From NCBI GenBank assembly GCA_001664005.1, contig CP016093.1, positions 1,929,001 to 1,993,000 on the forward strand: a stretch of 64,000 nt of DNA, given 5' to 3'. Shown in pieces: positions 1 through 10,527 of the stretch. The notes under the pieces are model-generated. The model did no database searches. It was not told the origin of the DNA and was given only the letters and a program-made list of their open reading frames with translations. A program made the translations under genes and the position numbers. Source of the stretch: Rhizobiales bacterium NRL2. Its GTDB lineage: Bacteria > Pseudomonadota > Alphaproteobacteria > Minwuiales > Minwuiaceae. Numbering within the stretch: position 1 is the first letter of the stretch; every line of letters begins with the position of its first letter.

Positions 1-249
1 GGCGGCATCGGCTCCTACGCCCGCGATGTCCGCATCTCCAACGAATTGCGTCTGGCCATTCTGGGCGATTCCAAGATCCTGGGAATCAACTACTCGATCG
101 AGACCGTCGGCGGCGTGGTCTATCTCATCGGCATCGCCCAGAGCGAGGAGGAACTGGACCGCGTGATCCAGCACGCCCGTTCGATCAAGGGCGTCAAGAA
201 GGTCGAGAGTTATGTGCGCCTTAAGGACGATCCGCGGCGGACAAGCTGA
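1..249 (+). CDS. BON domain protein, C-terminal part
   Basis: This is the 3' end of a gene that starts left of the window: the frame is open from base 1 and stops at 249. The visible 82 residues look like one BON domain, with the SIETVGGVVYLIG strand pattern and a C-terminal helix-strand ending KGVKKVESYV. BON domains occur in OsmY-like periplasmic or lipid-anchored proteins and are thought to bind phospholipid or envelope surfaces. The signal peptide or lipobox cannot be checked because the N-terminus is missing. The next gene starts 13 bases downstream, so the two may be co-transcribed. Confidence 0.72.
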   Translation, partial: GGIGSYARDVRISNELRLAILGDSKILGINYSIETVGGVVYLIGIAQSEEELDRVIQHARSIKGVKKVESYVRLKDDPRRTS

Positions 250-262
250 CGGGGCGCCCGGG

Positions 263-1057
263 ATGGACTGGCGCGGCGAACTGAGCGAACAGGGCCGGCG
301 GGACAACGATGCCCTGGACATCGCCGGCACGTTGCTCGCCCTCTCCGCGGCGGACGATCCGGCGCGCGATCTGACGCCGGCGCGGGACGAACTGGCGGCG
401 CTGGCCGAACCGCTGGCGGCGCAGGCCTCGGCCTCCGCTCTTGCCGACCGGATCGCCCGCGGCCACGGTTATCGCGGCGACGCCGAGACCTATGACGACA
501 TGCGCAACGCCGACATCGCCGAGGTGGTGCGCCGGCGCAGGGGGCTGCCCGTCGCGCTGGGGCTGCTCTACATGCATTGCGGCCGCGCCCAGGGCTGGTC
601 GATCGCCGGCCTCAACTTCCCCGGCCACTTCCTGCTCCGGCTTCAGGGCGGGGAGAAGCCCGAACTCATCGATCCCTTCAACGCCGGCAACACCATCACT
701 CCGGCGGAAATGAGCGCCATGCTCCAGCGAATGAACGGGGCCGGTGCAAGATTGCAGCCCGGCCACATGGCCGCGGTTCCGGTGCGGCACGTGCTGATGC
801 GGCTGCAGAACAACATCAAGATCCGGGCCCTGCAGGCCGGCGACACGGACAGGGCGGTGGCGGTGCTGGAGCGGGTCAGCCTGTTCGCGCCGGCGGAGGC
901 GGCTGTCTGGCTTGAATGGGCGGGGATCGAGAGCGGGCGGGGCAACATGCGCCGCGCGCTGGCCCTGCTCGACCGGGGCGCGGAGCACGCCGCCGACGAG
1001 GTCTCCAAACTCGCCATCGCCGACGCCCGGCAGGCACTGGGCCGGCGTCTCAACTGA
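263..1057 (+). CDS. SirB1-family transglutaminase-like/TPR protein
   Basis: A 264-residue protein with the SirB1 layout: an N-terminal helical part, a transglutaminase-like core (RRGLPVALGLLYMHC, then GLNFPGHFLLRL and LIDPFNAG, which carry the Cys/His/Asp positions of that fold) and a C-terminal pair of TPR-like helices. Family members are usually of unknown function, and several sit near cell-envelope or heme genes. I chose the ATG at 263 because the upstream ATG at 212 would overlap the BON gene by 38 bases. The ribosome site before 263 is weak, so the start is uncertain by up to 17 codons. Confidence 0.78.
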   Translation: MDWRGELSEQGRRDNDALDIAGTLLALSAADDPARDLTPARDELAALAEPLAAQASASALADRIARGHGYRGDAETYDDMRNADIAEVVRRRRGLPVALGLLYMHCGRAQGWSIAGLNFPGHFLLRLQGGEKPELIDPFNAGNTITPAEMSAMLQRMNGAGARLQPGHMAAVPVRHVLMRLQNNIKIRALQAGDTDRAVAVLERVSLFAPAEAAVWLEWAGIESGRGNMRRALALLDRGAEHAADEVSKLAIADARQALGRRLN

Positions 1058-1068
1058 GCGGTTCAGCA

Positions 1069-2154
1069 TCACCCGGCGTCGCTGGAGAACATGATTGCGG
1101 CGAGCCGTTTCCGCGCGAAGGCAGAGGCGCCGAGCAGCCGGATCAGACCGTCTCGTACGGCCTTCGTCAGCGGTCCCGAGGCGGTAACGAGCCGGAACCC
1201 CCTGTCGGCGGCGCGCATGACACCCTTTGCCGCTTCCAGCCGGCGGCGCTGATAGCCGTCCAGGTCGCCTTCGGAGACGGCGCGCGCGAAATCGAAGGCG
1301 TCGTCGATGCCCAGGTTCATGCCCATGCCGCCGACCGGCGAATGAACGTGGGCGGCGTCGCCCGCCAGCCAGACGCGGCCGTGGCCGAAACAGTCGACGC
1401 GGCGCTCGCTGAGCCCGAAGCTGTTGCGCCAGCTCACCGTGCCGAGCGCCATTTCGCGGCGCACTCTCGCGTCCAGGTCGGGATGGTTGCCAATGGCGCG
1501 GAAGCGGCCGTCACCCAGGGTGATCATGAACATCGCCAGGCTCGGGTCGTCCAGAAAGGCTGCGGCCTGGCAGTCGGGCCAGGGCCAGTCCACTTCGGCG
1601 TCGAGCAGCGACCAGTCGCCTTCATAGGGCACGCCTTCGAATTCGACGCCCAGGCTTCGGCGGGTAATGCTATGCGCCCCGTCGGCGCCCAGAACACGGT
1701 CGGCCTCGAAGATCTGCCCGTCATCGGTCGCGACCGACGCGATGCCGTCGTTCTGCCGGACCTCCGCGGCTTCGGTGCACCAGAGAATCTCGATACCGCG
1801 CGCCTCGGCCAGTCCGGCGAGGATCGCTTCGGTGCGGCTCTGGGGCAGTGCGACCATGGTCGGCGGCGGCGCGGCCGGTTGCGGGATATCGAGCGTGGTG
1901 AGCGCGCGGCCATTGCGGAAGAATCCGACGCGTTGCAGCGGGGTCGCCGCGTCCAGGATCGGCAGTGCCGCCCCGACCGTATCGAGATGAAGCAGGCTGC
2001 GGCGGTTGACGCCGACGGCGCGGGATTCGCCGATGGTGTTGTCCAGCCGTTCCAGCACCCGGACCGCATGCCCGCGCCGGGCAAGCGCCAGCGCTGCGCT
2101 CAGCCCGGTGGGGCCGGCGCCGACCACGACGATGCTGGCAGGCGCGCCGGTCAT
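1069..2154 (-). CDS. FAD-dependent monooxygenase (PheA/TfdB-like)
   Basis: A 361-residue flavoprotein of the aromatic-hydroxylase class. The N-terminus has the Rossmann dinucleotide motif [20 protein letters not shown], and a second FAD motif appears late as [20 protein letters not shown] followed by a helix starting [10 protein letters not shown]. Such enzymes use NAD(P)H and oxygen to hydroxylate aromatic or quinone-like substrates; the substrate cannot be read from sequence. It lies convergent to the SirB1-like gene (11-base gap) and divergent from gshB, sharing a 119-base promoter region. It is slightly shorter than typical family members because the C-terminal thioredoxin-like domain is absent. 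Confidence 0.85.
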   Translation of the reverse strand: MTGAPASIVVVGAGPTGLSAALALARRGHAVRVLERLDNTIGESRAVGVNRRSLLHLDTVGAALPILDAATPLQRVGFFRNGRALTTLDIPQPAAPPPTMVALPQSRTEAILAGLAEARGIEILWCTEAAEVRQNDGIASVATDDGQIFEADRVLGADGAHSITRRSLGVEFEGVPYEGDWSLLDAEVDWPWPDCQAAAFLDDPSLAMFMITLGDGRFRAIGNHPDLDARVRREMALGTVSWRNSFGLSERRVDCFGHGRVWLAGDAAHVHSPVGGMGMNLGIDDAFDFARAVSEGDLDGYQRRRLEAAKGVMRAADRGFRLVTASGPLTKAVRDGLIRLLGASAFARKRLAAIMFSSDAG

Positions 2155-2214
2155 GCAGGCGACGTGGGGACGGCGGGACCGCGGTCAATGTCGGCGCCTG
2201 CGGCGGAACGGCTT

Positions 2215-2242
2215 TTGACCGGCCCGGCGTACGCCCTATCAT
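2215..2242 (+). promoter_or_regulatory. Predicted sigma-70 type promoter of gshB
   Basis: TTGACC at 2215-2220 and TATCAT at 2237-2242 are separated by 16 bases. Each hexamer matches the housekeeping consensus at five of six positions. The -10 element ends 31 bases before the gshB start codon. Confidence 0.6.
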
Positions 2243-2273
2243 CGCGGCGGAATTCTTTGGGGAGCGCTGCCGG

Positions 2274-3212
2274 ATGAGCCTGAAAGTCGCGGTCCAGATG
2301 GACCCGATCGCCGCGATCGACATCAACGCCGATTCCACCTTCGCCCTGATGCTGGAGGCGTCGGCGCGGGGGCATCGGCTCCACTATTATCTGCCCCAGG
2401 AACTGGCCTGGACCGGCGGGCGGGTAAAGGCCCGCCTGCGCGAGGTCGAGGTCCGGCGGGAAAAGGGCAACCATTTCACCCTGGGCGAGGACCGCATCGC
2501 CGACCTGACCGAGATGGACGTCGTCCTGCTGCGTCAGGATCCGCCCTATGACATGGCCTATCTGACGACGACCTACCTGCTGGAGCGCATCCATCCGAAG
2601 ACCCTGGTGGTCAACGATCCCGCCGAAGTGCGCAATGCACCTGAGAAGCTGTTCGTCACCGATTTCGTCGACCTGATGCCGGCGACCCTGATCACCCGCG
2701 ACACGGCGATGATCCGGGCCTTCTACCACGAGCATGGCGACATCATCGTCAAGCCGCTCTACGGCAATGGCGGGGCGGGCGTCTTCTACCTCAGGGACGG
2801 CGATCACAATCTGAGTTCCCTGCTGGAGATGTTCCAGCAAATGTTCCGCGAGCCTCTGATCGCGCAGAAGTTCCTGCCCGCCGTGCGCGAGGGGGACAAG
2901 CGGATCATCCTGGTCGACGGCGAGCCCGTCGGCGCCATCAACCGTGTCCCGGCGGAGGGCGAGTCCCGTTCCAACATGCATGTCGGCGGGACGCCGCTGA
3001 AATCGACGCTGACCGAGCGGGAGCACGAGATCTGCACCCGCATCGGCCCCGAGCTGAAAGCGCGCGGCATGATCTTCGTCGGCATCGACGTGATCGGCGG
3101 CCTGATGACGGAGATCAACGTGACCAGCCCGACCGGGATCCAGGAGATCGACCGCTATGACGGGGCCAATCTCTCCGGTCTGATCTGGGATGCGATCGAG
3201 GCGAAGCGCTAG
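2274..3212 (+). CDS. gshB: Glutathione synthase
   Basis: A 312-residue ATP-grasp ligase that joins gamma-glutamylcysteine to glycine in the second step of glutathione synthesis in the cytosol. The start [12 protein letters not shown], the region [20 protein letters not shown], the glycine-rich loop [12 protein letters not shown] and the C-terminal [17 protein letters not shown] are hallmark GshB segments, and the length is normal. The ATG at 2274 follows GGGGAG at a usable distance and a good promoter. gshA is not adjacent. A ChaC-like glutathione-degrading enzyme is encoded about 28 kb downstream in this window. Confidence 0.96.
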   Translation: MSLKVAVQMDPIAAIDINADSTFALMLEASARGHRLHYYLPQELAWTGGRVKARLREVEVRREKGNHFTLGEDRIADLTEMDVVLLRQDPPYDMAYLTTTYLLERIHPKTLVVNDPAEVRNAPEKLFVTDFVDLMPATLITRDTAMIRAFYHEHGDIIVKPLYGNGGAGVFYLRDGDHNLSSLLEMFQQMFREPLIAQKFLPAVREGDKRIILVDGEPVGAINRVPAEGESRSNMHVGGTPLKSTLTEREHEICTRIGPELKARGMIFVGIDVIGGLMTEINVTSPTGIQEIDRYDGANLSGLIWDAIEAKR

Positions 3213-3380
3213 GCTGCGCCCCGTCCGGCGCCCTTGCGCCATCTTGCCTTCGCATGCGCAAATGAGGCAGGAATCCGGCGGGCCTTTCGCCTATAGTGCG
3301 CGACGAATTCGGTTGGGGACGAACCGGCGCGCCATGCCGGGCAATCGAGGCACAGATTCTAACCACGGAAGGAGTTGGGA

Positions 3381-6047
<2,667 letters not shown>

Positions 6048-6063
6048 GGGCCGGTGCGATTGA

Positions 6064-6093
6064 CGGGCGGGTCACCCATGTGTGACTCGCCCG
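6064..6093 (+). terminator. Stem-loop after acnA (possible terminator or attenuator)
   Basis: Bases 6064-6075 pair with 6082-6093 over 12 positions with one G-U pair, around a six-base loop. The stem begins 17 bases after the acnA stop and ends 29 bases before the next start codon. No clean T-tract follows, so a classical intrinsic terminator is not certain. Confidence 0.4.
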
Positions 6094-6122
6094 GATCGCG
6101 GCGCCCTCCTAATTTCCGGCGC

Positions 6123-6860
6123 ATGACACGCGTGAGATCATGGCTGGCCCTGGCGGCCGCGGCGCTTCTGGCGCCGTCGAGTTGGGCAGAGGACGCGCCA
6201 GGCAATCTCACCGTGGTCGAGCTGTTCACCAGTCAGGGATGCAATTCCTGTCCGCCCGCCGACAGGTTGCTGGGCGAACTGGCGGCGCGGAAGGACGTGC
6301 TCGGGCTCAGCTACCACGTCGACTACTGGGACTATCTCGGCTGGAAGGACACGTTCTCCCTGCCGGAATCCTCCGTGCGCCAGCGCGGCTATGTGGGGCA
6401 CGCGGGCGGGCGCTACGCCTATACGCCGCAGATCGTCGTCGGCGGCGAGCATCAGGTCGTCGGCAGCCGGCGCGCTGCGGTCGAGACTGCGATCCGCGAG
6501 GAAGCCGCCGAGCCCATGACGGTGGAGATCCGGGCGCGGCCGGATGGCGGCGGCATGTGGCATGTCGCGATGGAACCGACCGAGCTGCCGGAGATCGTCT
6601 GGGTCTGGCTGGTAACCTTCGACGACCGTCACGACGTCGACATCGAGCGGGGCGAGAACAGCGGCAAGACGCTCTCCTACTACAATGTCGTTCGCCGCAT
6701 CGAACGCATCGCCACCTGGGACGGGCGGACCGCGCTCGACGTGCCGGTCGACATGCGGCAGGCTTGGGCGGATGGCCGCGACGGCTGCGCCGTGATCGTT
6801 CAGACGGCCGGTTTCGGTCCGGTGCTGGGCGCCGCGCGCATACGGCGGAATGGAAGCTGA
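6123..6860 (+). CDS. DUF1223 secreted thioredoxin-like protein
   Basis: A 245-residue protein with an N-terminal signal peptide (RVRSWLALAAAALLAPSSWA) and the DUF1223 core VVELFTSQGCNSCPPADRLL, which has a thioredoxin-like Cys40-x-x-Cys43 pair. The family is widespread in proteobacteria and predicted to be exported, but its reaction is not known; a disulfide or redox role is an inference from the fold. I chose ATG 6123 because the upstream ATG at 6054 would place the hairpin at 6064-6093 inside the coding sequence and delay the signal peptide. The gene follows acnA by 75 bases. Confidence 0.85.
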   Translation: MTRVRSWLALAAAALLAPSSWAEDAPGNLTVVELFTSQGCNSCPPADRLLGELAARKDVLGLSYHVDYWDYLGWKDTFSLPESSVRQRGYVGHAGGRYAYTPQIVVGGEHQVVGSRRAAVETAIREEAAEPMTVEIRARPDGGGMWHVAMEPTELPEIVWVWLVTFDDRHDVDIERGENSGKTLSYYNVVRRIERIATWDGRTALDVPVDMRQAWADGRDGCAVIVQTAGFGPVLGAARIRRNGS

Positions 6861-6890
6861 CGGCCGGCGGACAGGCGGCGCGCTTTCCAT

Positions 6891-6908
6891 TTGTGATCCG
6901 GATCACAA
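6891..6908. promoter_or_regulatory. Perfect CRP-like palindrome
   Basis: TTGTGATCCGGATCACAA is an exact 18-base inverted repeat and contains the TGTGA-N6-TCACA pattern recognised by CRP/CAP-type regulators. It starts 30 bases after the DUF1223 stop and lies 162 bases before the start of the TPR gene. It is not the TTGAT-N4-ATCAA pattern of FNR/FixK. Confidence 0.6.
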
Positions 6909-7070
6909 GATGATGCGCTGAAGTGGCGTTCGCGCCGCGTCCGGTTGGCCGGGAGCCGTCGAATCCGGCCCGCAGCGCCGGATTTCGGGGGCGGCCGCTC
7001 ATGAAGGGTTAACCCGGATCTGTGAGATTTGCTATTGCGGCTGACCGGGAAGCTCTGGAAGATCGGATTT

Positions 7071-8870
7071 ATGGGTATTCTTGCGCTGAGAACTGGAAGT
7101 GTGGCCCGCACCGTCTGGGCGAGCGCCGTGCTGATCGCCGCAACGGCCATGACCGCCGGTGCGGGGGAAGGGCTGCCCGACAGCGATTTTTCCGAACTGC
7201 CGCAGGTCGCCGCGGTGACCGGTCAGTCCTCGGCCCAGACCCCCAGGGGCCAGAGGCTGAGTGGGGAAGGGTTCGGCGCCTATCTCGCCGGACGGCAGGC
7301 CCGCAAGGACGGCGATACTACCGCCGCTGCGCGCTACTATGCCATGGCGCTGGCCGCCGATCCGGACAATGACAGGCTGGCCCGGCGCGCCTTTGTCCTC
7401 GACGTCAGCGAGGGCCTGTTCGATCGCGCCATCCCGCTGGCCAACCGCGTGCTGGCCGGGGACGAGGCGGCGCCGGTCGCGAACCTCACCATTGCCGTCG
7501 ACGATCTGAAAAACGGCCGTTACGGCAAGGCCGAAGCGCGGATCGCCGGCGCTGCAAAACGTGGCGCCATGCGCCTGGTGGGCCCGTTGCTCCGTGCCTG
7601 GGCCGCCTATGGCGCCGGCGACGTCAAGGGGGCGCTGGCCCGTCTCGACCAACTGCAGGGCAACGAAACCTTCAAGCCCTTCGAAATGTACCACCGGGCG
7701 CTGCTGCTCGGCGCATCGGGCGATCCGGACGGAGCGCTCGCCGCGCTCGATTCCCTGCCCGACGACGTCGGCCTGGATCTGCGTTCGCGCCTTGTCTACG
7801 CATCGCTGATCGAGCGGCGCGACGGCCGCGAGGCGGCGCTGGCCTATCTGAAGGGACTGACCGCTCGCTATGGCGAGGATCCGGTGTTGCGGACCTACCT
7901 GACCGGCGAACGGCCGGTCGCCGACGCCTTCCCGGTCAACGATGCCGGGGACGGCGCGGCGGAAGCGCTCTATGGCGCTGCGTCGGCGCTGGCGCGGGAT
8001 GCGGTCAATGACGTCTCGCTGGTCTATCTCAGGCTGGCGCTGCACGTCCGTCCCGATCTGGATGTCGGCTACGCGCTGCTGGGGGACATGCAGGAGGAAA
8101 GCGGCCGCTGGGACGCGGCCATGTCGTCCTACCGGCGGATCGACGGCGAGTCGCCCTACAAGTGGGGCGCCAACATCCGCGTCGCCTGGGCGCTCGACAC
8201 GCTGGGCCGCACCGACGATGCGATATCGCTGCTGCGCACGATGGCGAACCAGCGCAAGCAGAACATCACCACCCTGGCGACGCTGGCCGACGTCCTGAGG
8301 GGCCACCGCCGCTTCGACGAGGCGGCCAGGGTGTACGCCGAGGCCATCGAACGCATCGAGACGCCGGGTGCGCGGCACTGGTCGCTGTTCTACGCCCGCG
8401 GCATCGCGCTGGAGCGCACCCAGCGCTGGAAGCAGGCCGAGTCCGACCTGCTCAAGGCCCTGGAACTGAATCCCAATCAGCCGCTGGTGATGAACTATCT
8501 CGGCTATTCCTGGGCCGATCAGGGTGTGAACCTGGAAAAGGCGGTGGCCATGATCCAGAAGGCCGTCGACCTGCGGCCGACCGATGGCTACATCGTCGAC
8601 AGCCTGGGCTGGGCCTATTACCAGAAGGGCGACTTCGATAACGCAGTCAAGCAACTGGAACGCGCCGTCGAACTCAGGCCCGAGGATCCGACGATCAACG
8701 ATCATCTGGGCGATGCGCTCTGGCATGTCGGCCGCCGCCGGGAGAGCTGCTACCAGTGGCGTCACGCCCTGCAGCTCGATCCCGAGCCGGAGCAGGCGGA
8801 GCGCATTGTCGAGAAGCTGAACGGCGGTCTGGACGAGGGTTCCAGGGCTTTCCGTGGCTGCCTCTTCTGA
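7071..8870 (+). CDS. Exported tetratricopeptide repeat protein
   Basis: A 599-residue protein with an N-terminal hydrophobic signal segment (residues about 13-32) and TPR helices along most of its length; the clearest repeats lie in the last 200 residues (MNYLGYSWADQG, DSLGWAYYQKGDFDNAV, NDHLGDALWHVGRRRES). TPR arrays are protein-binding scaffolds, so this is probably a periplasmic or membrane-attached assembly factor. The same type of TPR gene often precedes ispE in alphaproteobacteria. ATG 7071 is preferred over a TTG at 7029 because it follows a GGAAG sequence and starts directly before the signal peptide. It overlaps ispE by 17 bases. Confidence 0.86.
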   Translation: MGILALRTGSVARTVWASAVLIAATAMTAGAGEGLPDSDFSELPQVAAVTGQSSAQTPRGQRLSGEGFGAYLAGRQARKDGDTTAAARYYAMALAADPDNDRLARRAFVLDVSEGLFDRAIPLANRVLAGDEAAPVANLTIAVDDLKNGRYGKAEARIAGAAKRGAMRLVGPLLRAWAAYGAGDVKGALARLDQLQGNETFKPFEMYHRALLLGASGDPDGALAALDSLPDDVGLDLRSRLVYASLIERRDGREAALAYLKGLTARYGEDPVLRTYLTGERPVADAFPVNDAGDGAAEALYGAASALARDAVNDVSLVYLRLALHVRPDLDVGYALLGDMQEESGRWDAAMSSYRRIDGESPYKWGANIRVAWALDTLGRTDDAISLLRTMANQRKQNITTLATLADVLRGHRRFDEAARVYAEAIERIETPGARHWSLFYARGIALERTQRWKQAESDLLKALELNPNQPLVMNYLGYSWADQGVNLEKAVAMIQKAVDLRPTDGYIVDSLGWAYYQKGDFDNAVKQLERAVELRPEDPTINDHLGDALWHVGRRRESCYQWRHALQLDPEPEQAERIVEKLNGGLDEGSRAFRGCLF

Positions 8871-9756
8871 GGCAATCGCACCCGCCGCGCTTTTCGAGGA
8901 CGCGCCGGCCAAGCTGAACCTGTTCCTGCACGTCGTGGGCCGCCGCGACGATGGCTATCACCTGCTGGAGAGCCTCGTCGCGTTCACCGATATCGGCGAT
9001 CGCCTGTCGGCGACGGTTCCGGCCGACGGTACGCTGTCCCTCACCGTTTCCGGGCCCTTCGGGGCGCTTCTGACCGAGTCCCCGGAGAATCTGGTGCTCC
9101 GCGCCGCGCAGTCGCTTCGGAGCCGCCTGGGCGTCGGTGCCGGCGCAGCGCTGCATCTGGAAAAGAACCTGCCGGTCGCCTCGGGCATCGGCGGCGGTTC
9201 GGCGGACGCGGCCGCGGCCCTCCGGTTGCTGAACCGTCTCTGGAAGGGAGGGCTGGAGGACGGGGATCTGGCCGGGATCGGCCTCGCGCTCGGCGCCGAT
9301 GTGCCTGTCTGCATCGCCTCCCACGCCGCCCTCATGAGGGGTGTCGGCGAAGTGCTGGAGCCGGCGGCGCTGCCCGCCCCCTTCGGCGTTCTGCTGGTCA
9401 ACCCGCTGCAGCCGGTCTCCACGCCCCGGGTCTTCGCCGGCTTTCGCCGCACCGGGCGCTTTGCCGCGCGCGCCGCCCATGACTGGACGGCCGAGCGCGA
9501 TCCCCATCGCTGGCTGCATCATCTCGCGGCGGCGGGCAACAGCCTGCAGGCGCCGGCCGAAACGCTGCTGCCGGAAATTGCGACGATCCTGTCGGTGCTG
9601 GGCGAACTGCCGGAATGCCTGCTGGCGCGCATGTCCGGATCCGGCGCGACCTGTTTCGCACTGTTCCCCGACGCGGCAGCCGCGGCGTCCGCGGCGCGGG
9701 ATTTCGGCGCGCGCCGTCCCGATTGCTGGGTGGCGGCGGGGCGGTTGCGGGGTTAA
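8854..9756 (+). CDS. ispE: 4-diphosphocytidyl-2-C-methyl-D-erythritol kinase
   Basis: A 300-residue GHMP-family kinase that phosphorylates CDP-methylerythritol in the non-mevalonate isoprenoid pathway. The substrate motif APAKLNLFLHVVGRRDDGYH and the ATP-binding loop LPVASGIGGGSADAAAA (residues about 106-122) are both intact, and the C-terminal MSGSGATCFALF motif is present. The GTG start at 8854 lies inside the end of the TPR gene, which points to translational coupling. The length is typical for the family. Confidence 0.95.
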   Translation: MAASSEAIAPAALFEDAPAKLNLFLHVVGRRDDGYHLLESLVAFTDIGDRLSATVPADGTLSLTVSGPFGALLTESPENLVLRAAQSLRSRLGVGAGAALHLEKNLPVASGIGGGSADAAAALRLLNRLWKGGLEDGDLAGIGLALGADVPVCIASHAALMRGVGEVLEPAALPAPFGVLLVNPLQPVSTPRVFAGFRRTGRFAARAAHDWTAERDPHRWLHHLAAAGNSLQAPAETLLPEIATILSVLGELPECLLARMSGSGATCFALFPDAAAAASAARDFGARRPDCWVAAGRLRG

Positions 9757-9792
9757 TCATCGCCTGCGGATTCAAGGCAGGATGGAACGCCC

Positions 9793-10440
9793 ATGAGCAT
9801 GGTCATCGCGGTGGACGGGCCGACGGCTTCCGGCAAGGGGACTCTCGCCCGCCGGCTGGCGGCGCATTTCGGCTTTGCCTATCTGGACACCGGCTCGCTC
9901 TACCGCGCGGCGGCGTTGCGGCTGTTGAGGGCGGGCGGCGACGGGTCGGACGTCGCCGCCGCCGTGACGGCGGCGCAAGGGATCGGACCCGACGATCTCG
10001 CCGATCCGGCCCTGCGTGAGGAGGCGACGGGCAACATGGCTTCGCGCGTGGCCGCGCTGCAGCCGGTGCGCGATGCGCTGTTCGCGCTGCAACGAGACTT
10101 CGCCGCCTGCCCGCCGGCCGGTCTGCCCGGCGCCGTCCTCGACGGACGCGACATCGGCACCGTCGTCTGTCCCGATGCCCGGGTGAAGCTGTTCGTCATC
10201 GCCGATGTGACGGCGCGGGCGCGCCGCCGACACCTCGAACTGACTGGGCAGGGACGGGAGGTCGCCTACGAGACCGTTCTGCGGGATCTGGAAGCCCGGG
10301 ACGCGCGGGATTCGGCCCGCGCCAGCGCCCCGCTCGCGCGGGCGGACGACGCAGTGTTGATCGACACCACCAAATTGGATATAGAAGCCGCGTTCTCCGC
10401 GGCGCTGGAGGCGTGTGCGTCCCGTATGGACGGGAGCTGA
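9793..10440 (+). CDS. cmk: Cytidylate kinase
   Basis: A 215-residue nucleoside monophosphate kinase converting CMP and dCMP to their diphosphates. It has the P-loop DGPTASGKGT at residues 8-17, the YLDTGSLYRA substrate motif and LDGRDIGTVVCPDA. ATG 9793 follows AAGGCAGGA. It is followed by rpsA, the usual bacterial pairing. The common alphaproteobacterial neighbour aroA is not upstream; ispE takes that place here. Confidence 0.96.
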   Translation: MSMVIAVDGPTASGKGTLARRLAAHFGFAYLDTGSLYRAAALRLLRAGGDGSDVAAAVTAAQGIGPDDLADPALREEATGNMASRVAALQPVRDALFALQRDFAACPPAGLPGAVLDGRDIGTVVCPDARVKLFVIADVTARARRRHLELTGQGREVAYETVLRDLEARDARDSARASAPLARADDAVLIDTTKLDIEAAFSAALEACASRMDGS

Positions 10441-10527
10441 CGCCGGCTGCGGAGGGTCCGAAGGTTGCGATCGCCCCCGGCGTCGCAAAATCAAGCCTCG
10501 GGCCGCTGAAAGGAGAGAACCCTCGAA

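Noticed and set aside
916-2277. 453-residue plus-strand frame opposite the FAD monooxygenase
   Set aside because: The minus strand has clear FAD motifs; the plus frame is a shadow without domain features.
6891-6908. FNR/FixK site reading of the palindrome
   Set aside because: The half-site is TGTGA with six-base spacing, not TTGAT with four-base spacing.
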